From assembly GCF_008710285.1 (NCBI RefSeq), contig NZ_VYQF01000002.1, positions 434,001 through 498,000 on the forward strand: DNA of 64,000 nt, given 5' to 3'. The position numbers and the translations under genes are program-made. Of the stretch, positions 54,626 to 63,684 are shown piece after piece. Under the pieces are notes generated by a model. The model was not told the DNA's origin. It did no database searches and saw only the letters and a list, made by a program, of their open reading frames with translations. Origin of the DNA: Ginsengibacter hankyongi. Lineage in GTDB: Bacteria; Bacteroidota; Bacteroidia; Chitinophagales; Chitinophagaceae. Every line of letters begins with the position of its first letter. The first letter of the stretch is position 1.

Positions 54626-55345
54626 TTAAATAAATAATTCTTCCGCCTTTGCAATGCTTTCCGGTTTGCCTACATCAATAAATTTTGTATTGCTATGGTC
54701 AAATGCTCCAATGGCGTATGTTTTAGCAATTTCCAGGTAAACATCCACCATCGAAAATTTACCTTCCATTTTAATCATCGAAAATATTTTGGGCGAAATA
54801 ACATGAATGCCGCTAAACGCTTTTGGATAAAACTTCGTGGCTTCGCGGCTTACTTTTTGTTCGCCTGTTTTTTCATTTCTCCATCCGCATAGGTTAGGCA
54901 TTTCATCAAATAAAAAATAGCGGGAAGTATGTCTTGTGGTTACAGCCAATGTGGCAACAGGTTGTAAATTTTTATGCTCCTCAATCATTACTTTTAAATC
55001 CATATCAGTAAGCACATCTACATTCATTACAACAAAAGGCTCATCACTATCATTAAAAAACCATTCGGCTTTTTTTAATCCGCCACCGGTTTCAAGTACT
55101 TCATCGCTTTCATCAGAGATGGTTACTTTACTTCCGAAACCATTATTCTTTTCAAGTATTTCTTTTATCTGTTCAGGAAAATGATGAACATTTATAATAA
55201 CATCTTTAATACCAAAACTTGCCAGGTATTCAATATTTCTTTGCAATAAAGTTTTACCATTTACTTTCACCAGCGCTTTAGGATGTTTATCAGTGAAAGG
55301 CTTCAGGCGTGTGCCAAGCCCGGCTGCCAGTATCATTGCTTTCAT
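54626..55345 (-). CDS. murU: Sugar-phosphate nucleotidyltransferase, probable MurU
   Basis: 239 residues, the size of short nucleotidyltransferases. The signature MILAAGLGTRLKPFTDKHPK (with ALVKV next) is the G-x-G-T-R-x-x-P-x-T-x-x-x-P-K nucleotide-binding loop, and VVMNVDVLTDMDLKVMIEEH has the metal-binding Asp. The preceding gene of the operon encodes an AmgK-type sugar kinase (11-base gap), which makes MurNAc-alpha-1-P uridylyltransferase (MurU) the most likely function, giving UDP-MurNAc for cell-wall recycling. GDP-mannose or glucose-1-P pyrophosphorylase remains possible. Confidence 0.8.
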   Translation of the reverse strand: MKAMILAAGLGTRLKPFTDKHPKALVKVNGKTLLQRNIEYLASFGIKDVIINVHHFPEQIKEILEKNNGFGSKVTISDESDEVLETGGGLKKAEWFFNDSDEPFVVMNVDVLTDMDLKVMIEEHKNLQPVATLAVTTRHTSRYFLFDEMPNLCGWRNEKTGEQKVSREATKFYPKAFSGIHVISPKIFSMIKMEGKFSMVDVYLEIAKTYAIGAFDHSNTKFIDVGKPESIAKAEELFI

Positions 55346-55356
55346 AGTAAGAGTTT

Positions 55357-56808
55357 TTAGAATCCTTTTTGCTCATGAATATTTTGTTCAATATGATGTA
55401 GATCTATTTTCACTTGAAATTTATTTCTAAGATGCCTGGTAAGCGCATCCGCTGCGTATACGCTTCTGTGTTGGCCACCAGTGCAACCAAAATTTATCAT
55501 TAACGATGAAAAGCCACGGTTAATATAATCTTCCACTGCAATATCAACCAGGTTATAAACGCTGTTTAAAAAATCAGGCATTTTTGTTTGTTGCTCCAAA
55601 AAATCGATTACGGGTTTATCCCTTCCTGTTACCTGTTTAAATTCTTCGAAGCGGCCGGGATTCATTAAACCCCTGCAATCAAAAACAAAGCCACCGCCGT
55701 TATCACTTACGTCTTTAGGATATCCCGTTTTTAAATAAGAGAAACTATTGATTGTTACAATCAGCGGAGTTGCTTCATTTGCCTGCACCGGCCTGAATTT
55801 ATCAACAATATCATCCTGAACAATTAATTGTAAAACCCTTTCAAATTCAGGCAAAGCAATACCCGTTTCTTTATTTTCTAAAAACCATTTCAAATTAGTG
55901 AGGGCAAGTGGTATGCTTATTAAAAAATGAGCTTTTCTTTCAAACAAGCCGCGGAACCCATATGCACCCAATACCTGCAAAAGCCGTATCAACACATACC
56001 CGTTATATTGGCTTATAAATCTTACCCGGTCCAATGACTTATTTAAAATTTTACTTACGCAATCCATGTAATATTCAAGCAACGAATTTTTCCAATCATC
56101 TGGCAGATTAGCCTTTGCCTGCCAGAGTAAAGAAGCAACATCGTATTGCAAAGCGCCTTTCATTCCGCCCTGGTAATCGATAAAGTGCACTTCGTCATTC
56201 TTAATAAATATATTCCGGCTTTGAAAATCGCGGAACATAAAATATTTATTTTTTACATGATCGAGATAAGTGCTCAACGCTTCAAAATCATCGATCAGCT
56301 TTTCCTTATCGTATGCAATTTTAAGCGGATCGAGAAAGTAATATTTAAAATACAAAAGATCGCTCATGATGGCCTGCCTGCCAAATTCTTTTGAAGTGAT
56401 GCAAAAATTATAATTAATACTTTTATCTCCTTTAATCTGCAGCCACGCAAGTTCTTTCAGGCTTTTCTTGAAAAGATTGTACACATATTCGTTCAATCCA
56501 TTTTCTTCGAGTTTATCTAGTAAAGAACTGTTTCCAAAATCTTCCTGCAAATACATCTGTTTATCGGGATGAACAACATAAATCTCCGGAAGAGGAGCTT
56601 TTATTTTTCTTAACCTGTTGGTGAATTCCAGGAAGGCAGTATTCTCCTTAATATTTTCATTATAGGTAGCGATGTAAGACTTATCATCAGTTATAATGCG
56701 GAAATAAATTCTGTCCCCTCCCGATTTGGGAAGCGTCTCAAAATTTTTTATTTCGCTAGAACTATAAGATTTGAAAAATGATTTGATATTCTCGGCTACA
56801 ATCGGCAT
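55357..56808 (-). CDS. Fusion protein: AmgK-type sugar kinase plus RapZ C-terminal domain
   Basis: 483 residues. Residues 1 to about 330 form an aminoglycoside-phosphotransferase-like fold: RIYFRIITDDKSYIATYN, YLQEDFGNSSLLDKL, the catalytic loop MFRDFQSRNIF (Asp194, Asn199) and the metal-binding IDYQGGMKGALQYDVASLL (Asp211). In AmgK the fold phosphorylates MurNAc and GlcNAc at C1. Residues about 345-483 match the C-terminal domain of RapZ (FVFDCRGLMNPGRFEEF, then INFGCTGGQHRSVYAA), the part that senses glucosamine-6-P in E. coli. The N-terminal ATPase domain of RapZ is absent. First gene of the operon with murU. Family calls are strong; combined regulation of amino-sugar flow is inference. 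Confidence 0.85.
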   Translation of the reverse strand: MPIVAENIKSFFKSYSSSEIKNFETLPKSGGDRIYFRIITDDKSYIATYNENIKENTAFLEFTNRLRKIKAPLPEIYVVHPDKQMYLQEDFGNSSLLDKLEENGLNEYVYNLFKKSLKELAWLQIKGDKSINYNFCITSKEFGRQAIMSDLLYFKYYFLDPLKIAYDKEKLIDDFEALSTYLDHVKNKYFMFRDFQSRNIFIKNDEVHFIDYQGGMKGALQYDVASLLWQAKANLPDDWKNSLLEYYMDCVSKILNKSLDRVRFISQYNGYVLIRLLQVLGAYGFRGLFERKAHFLISIPLALTNLKWFLENKETGIALPEFERVLQLIVQDDIVDKFRPVQANEATPLIVTINSFSYLKTGYPKDVSDNGGGFVFDCRGLMNPGRFEEFKQVTGRDKPVIDFLEQQTKMPDFLNSVYNLVDIAVEDYINRGFSSLMINFGCTGGQHRSVYAADALTRHLRNKFQVKIDLHHIEQNIHEQKGF

Positions 56809-57021
56809 ATAACATTTTAAAGGGGAGTAAAAATAGAATATTTATCGGAGGGTTTAAAATGGCATAAAAATTTGTGAAGTTAGCACTGGCTATCAATCTT
56901 ACGATCCTAAAATACCCTTCGGCAGTCTAAACGTATTGCAACGCAAAAAGGCCTCGACATTTGGATCGATTGAAATCAAGTACGCTCACAACTGTGTTTA
57001 TCCCTTGTAGTAATCAACTAG

Positions 57022-57059
57022 GAAAAAATAAAAGCCTTTGCATTGACTGCGAAGGCTTT
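57022..57059 (-). terminator. Rho-independent terminator (minus strand)
   Basis: On the minus strand AAAGCCTTCGCA, loop GTCAA, TGCAAAGGCTTT, then TATTTTTTCC. One G-T mismatch-type pair in the stem. It lies about 20 bases after the cytochrome c stop. Confidence 0.85.
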
Positions 57060-57078
57060 CAAAGAAAATATTTTTTTC

Positions 57079-58038
57079 TCAAAACTTTCTTTCAACCTTG
57101 TTATCGATTGGCGGCACTGTTCTTAGGTAGGCGTAAATAGCGCTTAACTCTTCATCTGTCAAGCCCACATAAGGTTGCATGGGATTGCGTAAAGATGGCG
57201 GTCCGGTCGGCACTGTTCCAGATTTCACTGCGTCAATAAATTGTGCCTCCGTCCAGTTTCCAATCCCGGTGTTCTTATCAGGAGTAATGTTTAAACTGTA
57301 GATTTCTTTACCGTCCACATCATACATCTGGTTTCCGCCGCCAAAGAAGCCCGGCGATTTTTCCGGCTCATCATAATTATTTTTCGCGAAAGATTTCGAA
57401 TGACAGCTATAGCACTCCATTTGATAAAGAGCAATGTATCTTCCCCACGCAATCTTATTCGTTGTGTCCGGGCCGGGAATAACGTGAGAGGGAAAATCGA
57501 ATGGTTTTGCAGCGCCGATTGTTACTAAAAACTTGGTAAGAAATCCTGGCTTCGAAGCAGGCATGTGCTCCGGATTTGCTTTCAACCACGGATCATCAGA
57601 CCGGAGAAATGAGATAATAGAATACAAATCTTCATCAGAAATATGTATGAGTTTCGGCATGTAAGGCGGAACATATTGCCCGTCTGGTTTTATACCCGTT
57701 CTTATAAAAGATATGAGATCGCCATCACTCCATTTGCCGATACCAATTGTTGTGTCGTGTGTAATGTTAGCGCTGTAGATCTTTCCAAACTGAGGCGCTT
57801 CAGTTAATTCACGTCCTGTGAATTCGTCCGTTTTCGGATTATAATGACAACTACGACAAAGCATAGACGCAAGCTTTCGTCCCTGCGTAACTCTCGCTGG
57901 TGTTGACTCTACTTTAATGTCAATCTTGTGCACGGCATATTTTGGAATGGATCTTTTTGAAATATAAAAAGCCATTCCGCCCACCGCCACGATGATAATT
58001 ATAATGATAACCAGGAGCGCTTTAAAGAACTTTCTCAT
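57079..58038 (-). CDS. Membrane-anchored di-heme c-type cytochrome
   Basis: 319 residues. A single N-terminal anchor (8-26) holds two cytochrome c domains. Heme motifs are CRSCH (61-65) and CYSCH (209-213). Candidate axial Met ligands occur in PPYMPKL and in RNPMQPYVG. Both halves share the pattern YS(A/L)NIT.D...GIG.W, showing an internal duplication. It probably carries electrons in the periplasm. No partner dehydrogenase or oxidase is visible here, so the pathway is unknown. Confidence 0.9.
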   Translation of the reverse strand: MRKFFKALLVIIIIIIVAVGGMAFYISKRSIPKYAVHKIDIKVESTPARVTQGRKLASMLCRSCHYNPKTDEFTGRELTEAPQFGKIYSANITHDTTIGIGKWSDGDLISFIRTGIKPDGQYVPPYMPKLIHISDEDLYSIISFLRSDDPWLKANPEHMPASKPGFLTKFLVTIGAAKPFDFPSHVIPGPDTTNKIAWGRYIALYQMECYSCHSKSFAKNNYDEPEKSPGFFGGGNQMYDVDGKEIYSLNITPDKNTGIGNWTEAQFIDAVKSGTVPTGPPSLRNPMQPYVGLTDEELSAIYAYLRTVPPIDNKVERKF

Positions 58039-58166
58039 AGCAAAATGTTTTATTGTTTTTTGATTTTATAAAAATATTTTAAAAATATCAATATAAAAAC
58101 AAAGTTTAATAAATGGCAACAGCCATAATAATTGTCTTTTAATTTTTTCAGTATTTACAATGCCGT

Positions 58167-60098
58167 TTAATAAACATGATGCTTCTCATCCAATCTCTTC
58201 TCTAATACATCTTTAGGCACATTGATTTGTTCACCAATCGGTTTGCCGTCACGGTAGGTAATCGCATTCAAGTAAGTTGCGCCAACAGGAAACTGAATTG
58301 GCTTGCCGTCAAACTTTGGAGAGAACTCATCAGGATTTGTGTTATCAAACGTGTAATAAATATCAAGGCCCTTTACTTCACTTGCAAGTGTTACACCAAA
58401 GTCACTGTTTTTAATACGTGCCGGTTCAAATATTACATTATACATACTCTTTGAATACTTAACATTAGCTGCGTCTAAACGGGGAAATTGTTTTTCCAAT
58501 CTCGTTATGAAATTAGTCCAGTTCTTATTGGCTCTCGAACTCCAGTAAACTTCAGCCAGCGCTATCGCTCTTGGCCACGTCATGTATTCTGCATGCCTGA
58601 ACGTTGGAACAGATTCTGTCCATAAATTTCCTTGTCCGCCTAAAATAAATTTTTCGTCTATGCTGTCCGGTACGGGTTCATAATTATATGAATCTGAAAG
58701 GCGGCATAAACCATAAGTTGGTGGTTCGCCAGAAGGTTCACCCTGGTACAAGTCAAGATAACAATAATCCCATGGCGTCATCACCACTTGATGATTCATC
58801 TTGGCTGCTGCAATACCACCACTCATACCACGCCAGCTCATAACGGTTGCATTCGGGGCTAATCCACCTTCTAAAATCTCATCCCAGCCAATTAATTTTT
58901 TCCCTTTCGATTCCACAATCTTCTCTACTCTTTTTACAAAATAACTCTGCAATTCATCTACATTTTTCAAATGTTCATCAGCCATGCGCTTTTGACATTT
59001 CGGGCATTCGTCCCAAAAACCTTTATACGCTTCATCACCCCCAATGTGTATATATGGATTTGGAAACAGCGTTGCTATTTCAGTAAAAATTTTATCCAAC
59101 ATGCTAAATGTTGAATCATTACCAATGCACAAAACATTATCATTTCGTTCATACCCTTTGCCACCGGCGTTAACAGAATACGGCAATTGCGTACAACTAA
59201 GATTTGGATAAGATGCAATTAGCGCAAGACTATGCGCAGGCACATCGATTTCAGGAAGGATAGTAATGAAACGATCCTGTGCATACTTAATAATTTCCTT
59301 CATGTCTTCCTGCGTGTAAAAGCCGCCATCCGTTGCGGGCTCACCAGCGAAAGCAGCCATAAAAGTTCCCCAGCGGCCTGTACGTTTCACACGCCATGCT
59401 CCTACTTTGGTAAGCTCGGGAAGACTTTTTATTTCGATGCGCCAGCCCTGGTCATCAGCAAGGTGCAGGTGCAAAGTATTGTATTTATAGCGTGCCATCT
59501 GGTCGATATATTCTTCAACTTCCTGTTTGGTGAAAAAGTGGCGACTGACATCCAACATTAACCCGCGCCATCCGAAACGCGGCACATCCTTTATATCAAC
59601 GCAAGGCATGGTCCATTTTACATTTTGCACATCAGTTACACTTTCGATAGATGGAGGCAGTAATTGCAATACAGTTTGCAATCCATAAAAAAGTCCGGCA
59701 GGTTTATTGGCCGTTATCGTTATCATTGAAGATGTAACTTTTAGCGTATAGCCTTCACCGTGTAAAGAAGTATCTGCATATTTGTTTAATATTAAGCTGA
59801 TCGCGTTTTTAGATTTTTTTGTTGAAAGATGATAACCAGTTGATGTGGCAATCTTATTAATAAACCATTGAATACTCTCTTTAACATCAGCGTCGGAAGA
59901 GGTTGATGTAACAGTAGTTGAATTGGTAAGTACAAAATGACCATCGTGAACCTGCATAGCCAATGGCTTTGGAATGATGGCAATGGAATCGGCTGCTTTT
60001 GCTTGTAAAGTGGTTAGTGATAAAAAAGCGATAAAATAGTTGATAATAATTAATGATCGATTAAGTAAGGTAATTTTTTTGCAAACAATCTTTTTCAT
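58167..60098 (-). CDS. Beta-N-acetylhexosaminidase, family GH20
   Basis: 643 residues. A long N-terminal signal region ends LQAKA. The GH20b domain spans about 38-160, followed by a TIM barrel from 161. The catalytic pair Asp355-Glu356 is in YIHIGGDEAYKGFW, with FGWRGLMLDVSRHFF and LHLADDQGWRIEIKSLPELT earlier, and the Trp pocket residue in VMSWRGMSGG. A C-terminal beta domain ends near DEKHHVY. It releases terminal GlcNAc or GalNAc from glycans such as chitin oligomers or peptidoglycan fragments, in the periplasm or outside. Cytochrome c lies downstream on the same strand after 128 bases. Confidence 0.95.
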   Translation of the reverse strand: MKKIVCKKITLLNRSLIIINYFIAFLSLTTLQAKAADSIAIIPKPLAMQVHDGHFVLTNSTTVTSTSSDADVKESIQWFINKIATSTGYHLSTKKSKNAISLILNKYADTSLHGEGYTLKVTSSMITITANKPAGLFYGLQTVLQLLPPSIESVTDVQNVKWTMPCVDIKDVPRFGWRGLMLDVSRHFFTKQEVEEYIDQMARYKYNTLHLHLADDQGWRIEIKSLPELTKVGAWRVKRTGRWGTFMAAFAGEPATDGGFYTQEDMKEIIKYAQDRFITILPEIDVPAHSLALIASYPNLSCTQLPYSVNAGGKGYERNDNVLCIGNDSTFSMLDKIFTEIATLFPNPYIHIGGDEAYKGFWDECPKCQKRMADEHLKNVDELQSYFVKRVEKIVESKGKKLIGWDEILEGGLAPNATVMSWRGMSGGIAAAKMNHQVVMTPWDYCYLDLYQGEPSGEPPTYGLCRLSDSYNYEPVPDSIDEKFILGGQGNLWTESVPTFRHAEYMTWPRAIALAEVYWSSRANKNWTNFITRLEKQFPRLDAANVKYSKSMYNVIFEPARIKNSDFGVTLASEVKGLDIYYTFDNTNPDEFSPKFDGKPIQFPVGATYLNAITYRDGKPIGEQINVPKDVLEKRLDEKHHVY

Positions 60099-60285
60099 TC
60101 AAGTGGATTTTGTTTTGTAAGAGACTAAGGTAAAACATCGCGATAACTTTCTAGAAATTTTATGCATTGATTTGACTCTTGTACTTGTCTTTGAGAGATT
60201 ATTAAAATCCCTCTCCAAGTCGAAAAGAATCAATATCCTTTTTAAGGTCTCGTTCGATCAACAAATAAATAGTATGAAGAAGTCA

Positions 60286-61077
60286 CTAATACACCAGTTC
60301 AGGCACTTCATTATAAACCGCCCTTTCATGAGGCCGTGCCTTTTTCAAAAAATCTTTATCCAGCGGTGTGGCAATCATATCGGCCGAGGCAACCTGGTAA
60401 TTCGCGATATCTAAAATTTCCTGGTCTGTAAGATCATTATACAGCCAGGCTTCCGACAAATCCCCGGCAAGAATTGTAGGCATTCTTTCTTTACTGTTAT
60501 GAATTTGCTTCATTAAAGAATTGGCCGTAGTTGTTACGATTGCAAAGGTGTTCGTTGTTATTTTAGATTCTGTATCAAACCAGGGTTGCCAAATTCCTGC
60601 GAGATAAAACTCTTCCTTATTACGCATGCTGATTACGTAAGGAAATTTTTCCGGCGTTTTTAAAAGCTTACCGCTTTTACCTACTACCGTTACATGCATC
60701 CATTCATAAAAAAAATTTACTGGGACCAAACATCTTCTTTTAAGTGCAGCGTCTTTATACATTTTGCTTAGCAATTCTTCACTGGTTGCATTCAATGTCG
60801 TGTAAGGCTTATTATATTTGCCGGTATCATCTTTATAGCCAAACCTGAATCGTTTTACGTCATCCCTGGTTTTTAAATACGGCGGTAAAAAGCCCCATTG
60901 CATTTTTACAATATCGGTTTCCGTTTTGCCATTTTGTGCTCTGATAACAGGATAGGTATTATAATCGAACCCTTTGTAAATAGCAAGTTCATCACTCAAA
61001 AATCCCATGCGCTCAGCCAGTTCCATCAGCTCCTGGAATTCTGTGTTTGAAATTTTTCTACCAGTTAGATAACACAT
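60286..61077 (-). CDS. SOS response-associated peptidase family protein (YedK/HMCES type)
   Basis: 263 residues. The essential Cys is residue 2 (MCYLTGRKISN) and becomes N-terminal after Met removal. The Asn/Glu catalytic region is seen in LNATSEELLSKM and CLVPVNFFYEW. The family covalently caps abasic sites in ssDNA through a thiazolidine. The usual HxRMP motif is changed here to IHNSKERMPTIL, so the His is displaced by a three-residue insertion. The gene is the last of a minus-strand group with a radical SAM protein and two 2H enzymes. Confidence 0.92.
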   Translation of the reverse strand: MCYLTGRKISNTEFQELMELAERMGFLSDELAIYKGFDYNTYPVIRAQNGKTETDIVKMQWGFLPPYLKTRDDVKRFRFGYKDDTGKYNKPYTTLNATSEELLSKMYKDAALKRRCLVPVNFFYEWMHVTVVGKSGKLLKTPEKFPYVISMRNKEEFYLAGIWQPWFDTESKITTNTFAIVTTTANSLMKQIHNSKERMPTILAGDLSEAWLYNDLTDQEILDIANYQVASADMIATPLDKDFLKKARPHERAVYNEVPELVY

Positions 61078-61153
61078 ATCTTATAGCTTTAATTCTAAAT
61101 TATCATAGCAACAATTTCATAGAATTGCCTCTACGCTAATTTAAAATATATAA

Positions 61154-62263
61154 TCAAAACAACTTCCCCTGTTCCCCCGGCCTCCAGAAAATATTGGTAT
61201 CCAGTTCCCACCGGTCTTCATTCATTCCATACAACTTGCCATATTTTTTATATTGCTGACGAACCATTTCTGCAATGCTTCCTTCGCCACGCATACGAAC
61301 ACCCCAGCGGGTATCATTCACCTGGCCATTATGACTATCTTCGATTAAATGCCACACTTTATCTGCACGATCAGGAAAATTTTTATACAGCCAGTCATGA
61401 AATAATAACTTAATCGCGCCATTCAAGCGGATAAAAGTATAAGCGGTAAATGTAGCACCTGCATCGCGGGCTTCTTTCATTATCCTTTGCATTTCATGTT
61501 CATTCAATCCGGGTATCATTGGTCCCATCATAACGCCCATGCGTACACCGGCGTTGCTTAACTCTTCAATTACTTTTAACCGTTGCGTTGCAGTCGTTGT
61601 TCGCGGCTCCATCACTCTTCGCAGTTCATCATTGAATGATGTAATTGAAACCATAGCAGTTACTAAATTCTTTTTAGCCATTTCCTGTAATACATCTTTA
61701 TCTTTTATAATCCACGAATTCTTGGTGAGTATGCCAATCGGCTGGTTGAACTCATTGCAAACTTCGAGTAGCCCTCGCGTTAGCCTGTACTTTTGTTCAG
61801 CAGGCTGGTAGCAATCAGTATTTCCGCTTAGCATAATCGGGGTTGGTTCATATTTTTTATTCATTAAAAATTTGCGAAGCATTTCAGCAGCGTTCATTTT
61901 TACAATGATCTTTCTTTCAAAATCAAGTCCTGCGCTGTAGCCCCAGTATTCATGCACATTGCGGGCATAGCAATAAATACATCCGTGCTCGCAACCGGCA
62001 TAAGGATTCATGCTGTACATCATACCGAGGTCGGGGCTTTCTACTTTGTTTACAATACTTTTTACCTGTTGCTCTAAATATTGGGTGCCTGCATTGGCCA
62101 CCTCCCAATCATCAATACCTTCTATATGTTCTTTAGTTTGCTGGTTTTTTAAAAATTTATTTTTAGTATTGAATTGAGCACCACGTCCGGCTAAGTATTG
62201 GTCGCTTTCTTCTTTTTGCTGAGCAGCAACTTTAAAATGGTCCTGCTGTAATTGATCAGACAT
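61154..62263 (-). CDS. PA0069-type radical SAM protein (SplB-like)
   Basis: 369 residues. The radical SAM cluster motif CEHGCIYCYARN (C-x3-C-x2-C) lies near residue 91, preceded by LGMMYSMNPYAG. Core strand motifs of the SPL/PA0069 group follow: PIMLSGNTDCYQPAEQKY, RGLLEVC, PIGILTKNSWI, VRMGVMMGPMIPGLN. This family is often found next to DNA-repair genes and resembles spore photoproduct lyase, but its substrate is unknown. The gene is 76 bases from the YedK-type gene on the same strand. Confidence 0.92.
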   Translation of the reverse strand: MSDQLQQDHFKVAAQQKEESDQYLAGRGAQFNTKNKFLKNQQTKEHIEGIDDWEVANAGTQYLEQQVKSIVNKVESPDLGMMYSMNPYAGCEHGCIYCYARNVHEYWGYSAGLDFERKIIVKMNAAEMLRKFLMNKKYEPTPIMLSGNTDCYQPAEQKYRLTRGLLEVCNEFNQPIGILTKNSWIIKDKDVLQEMAKKNLVTAMVSITSFNDELRRVMEPRTTTATQRLKVIEELSNAGVRMGVMMGPMIPGLNEHEMQRIMKEARDAGATFTAYTFIRLNGAIKLLFHDWLYKNFPDRADKVWHLIEDSHNGQVNDTRWGVRMRGEGSIAEMVRQQYKKYGKLYGMNEDRWELDTNIFWRPGEQGKLF

Positions 62264-62373
62264 GATAAAAATTTTTGTGAATTATAAATGATAAAAATTC
62301 AATCGTACATTTTTTAAAATAAAGATCCTATAGCATGCATCGATGCATTAAATACATAACCATACATTATTTG

Positions 62374-62988
62374 TTACGTAAATAATTCGCCTTGTTTGGT
62401 TATAACGGGTAAGTTCATAAATTCAAAACGCTGTACAATCTGGTATGCCTTTTCTCCAACCTTTCGCTTAATCAGCAACATGCCATCAGCAATAAAACGA
62501 CCAGTGAAATGCTTATGGCTGTACTCCAGCCATCCCTTATCATATTGCCATGGCAATAATTTTCTTGCAATAGTTATATGTGGGTCATCAAAAAAATGCG
62601 GTTTATTTTCTTTGTTTAACGTCATCAGGCGTTGTGCAGGCTTTAATTCCTTTATTAAGTTTTGTACCTGTTGCTTACTTTCTATATTAATGAATATCGT
62701 ATGGCTGGGGAAACTGCCGAAATTTTTTAATTCAGCTTTAAACGGCGTATAGCCCATTCCGATAGTTTTTAAACGGCTTACCAGCCTTTCTTCCATCATT
62801 TCAAATTGAACAAAATTTACCAGTGTAATATGCGTCTTACCCCACAAAGCATTTTCAGCCTTATACTTTTCATGAAAATCTTTTTTTATCTGTATAATTT
62901 TATTGCGCAATTCTTCGTGCGGATTTAAGATCAGCAGGTATTCGTTATAGTTATACCCGGGAATCTGTATTAATGATTTTGTATCCAT
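62374..62988 (-). CDS. 2H-phosphoesterase (2'-5' RNA ligase-like), motifs intact
   Basis: 204 residues from the ATG at 62988; the frame also opens three codons earlier with TTG. The two H-x-T motifs of the 2H superfamily are present: H53-I-T55 in KTHITLVNF and H137-I-T139 in DDPHITIARKL, with about 80 residues between. The fold is LigT/CPDase-like and acts on cyclic phosphodiester or 2'-5' linked substrates in RNA. No signal peptide. It is preceded by a close paralogue (22-base gap). Confidence 0.87.
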   Translation of the reverse strand: MDTKSLIQIPGYNYNEYLLILNPHEELRNKIIQIKKDFHEKYKAENALWGKTHITLVNFVQFEMMEERLVSRLKTIGMGYTPFKAELKNFGSFPSHTIFINIESKQQVQNLIKELKPAQRLMTLNKENKPHFFDDPHITIARKLLPWQYDKGWLEYSHKHFTGRFIADGMLLIKRKVGEKAYQIVQRFEFMNLPVITKQGELFT

Positions 62989-63010
62989 AGGTGACAATTT
63001 TTAAAAATTA

Positions 63011-63610
63011 TTAATTAACTAAATCCTCAACAAACGGCGGCAATGCAAACACAATAATTGGCTTCGGCGCATCGTACCCGTCTCTTCTTTTTAGTAACAG
63101 CAATTCATTTACCAGGAATGACTCATGAAATGATTTATGTGCATATTGTGTTAATGCTTTAAAAAAAATTTCTTCAGAAAGATTACTGGCGACACTTACA
63201 TGCGGCTTTGGGGTTAGCAGCATTGGAGGACATGAACTGGCATTTATGTATGCGTTTACAACACTTAATTCCTTTGCCAATTGACGCAATGGCGCTTCAT
63301 TTTGAATACGGAGGTAAATTGTATTAGGAGGAAAGCCACCATAATTATTTAACATAACTACAAAGCTTTTTTGCTTACTGCAAATTCTTTGCATCCAACG
63401 TATAATGGTATTTTCCATGCCTTCTTTTGCAACAAACCTGGCAACAATAATATAAGGCTTCGTGGAGATAGCCCCTTTTTCTTTGTAATCATCATAAAAC
63501 ATTTGTTTTTCAGCCATCAGTTTTTCATTTACTTCCTTCCCTGGATTTATTACGAGTAGATATTCATAACATTCGTGGGAGGAGTCATTAAGATAATTTT
63601 TGGTTTTCAT
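63011..63610 (-). CDS. 2H-phosphoesterase paralogue with lost first motif
   Basis: 199 residues, similar in length and layout to the next gene (both contain YEYLLVINPGKEV- or NEYLLILNPHEEL-type starts and a GGFPPNTIYL or GSFPSHTIFI strand). The second motif H137-V-S139 (PKPHVSVASNL) is kept. The first motif is KPYIIVARF, in which His is replaced by Tyr53 and Thr by Ile55, so catalysis is probably lost. It may bind RNA without cutting or regulate its neighbour. It starts 75 bases from umuD, divergently. Confidence 0.8.
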   Translation of the reverse strand: MKTKNYLNDSSHECYEYLLVINPGKEVNEKLMAEKQMFYDDYKEKGAISTKPYIIVARFVAKEGMENTIIRWMQRICSKQKSFVVMLNNYGGFPPNTIYLRIQNEAPLRQLAKELSVVNAYINASSCPPMLLTPKPHVSVASNLSEEIFFKALTQYAHKSFHESFLVNELLLLKRRDGYDAPKPIIVFALPPFVEDLVN

Positions 63611-63630
63611 GATAATTAAATTTTTCTGTC

Positions 63631-63667
63631 ACTAATTTTAGTATAAATTTACTAAATAATTTAGTAA
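63631..63667. promoter_or_regulatory. Putative operator: two ACTAA/TTAGT inverted repeats
   Basis: The 74-base region between the divergent 2H gene and umuD has a perfect 19-base palindrome TTACTAAAT-A-ATTTAGTAA (63649-63667) and a second inverted repeat ACTAA-TT-TTAGT (63631-63642). Four ACTAA-type half-sites thus lie within 37 bases, ending 17 bases before the umuD start. The layout suits a dimeric repressor acting on both directions. The regulator is not identified. Confidence 0.55.
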
Positions 63668-63684
63668 CCTACCAAAATATTTAT

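Noticed and set aside
57022-57059. Possible bidirectional terminator
   Set aside because: The long T-run is only on the minus strand and no plus-strand gene ends nearby.
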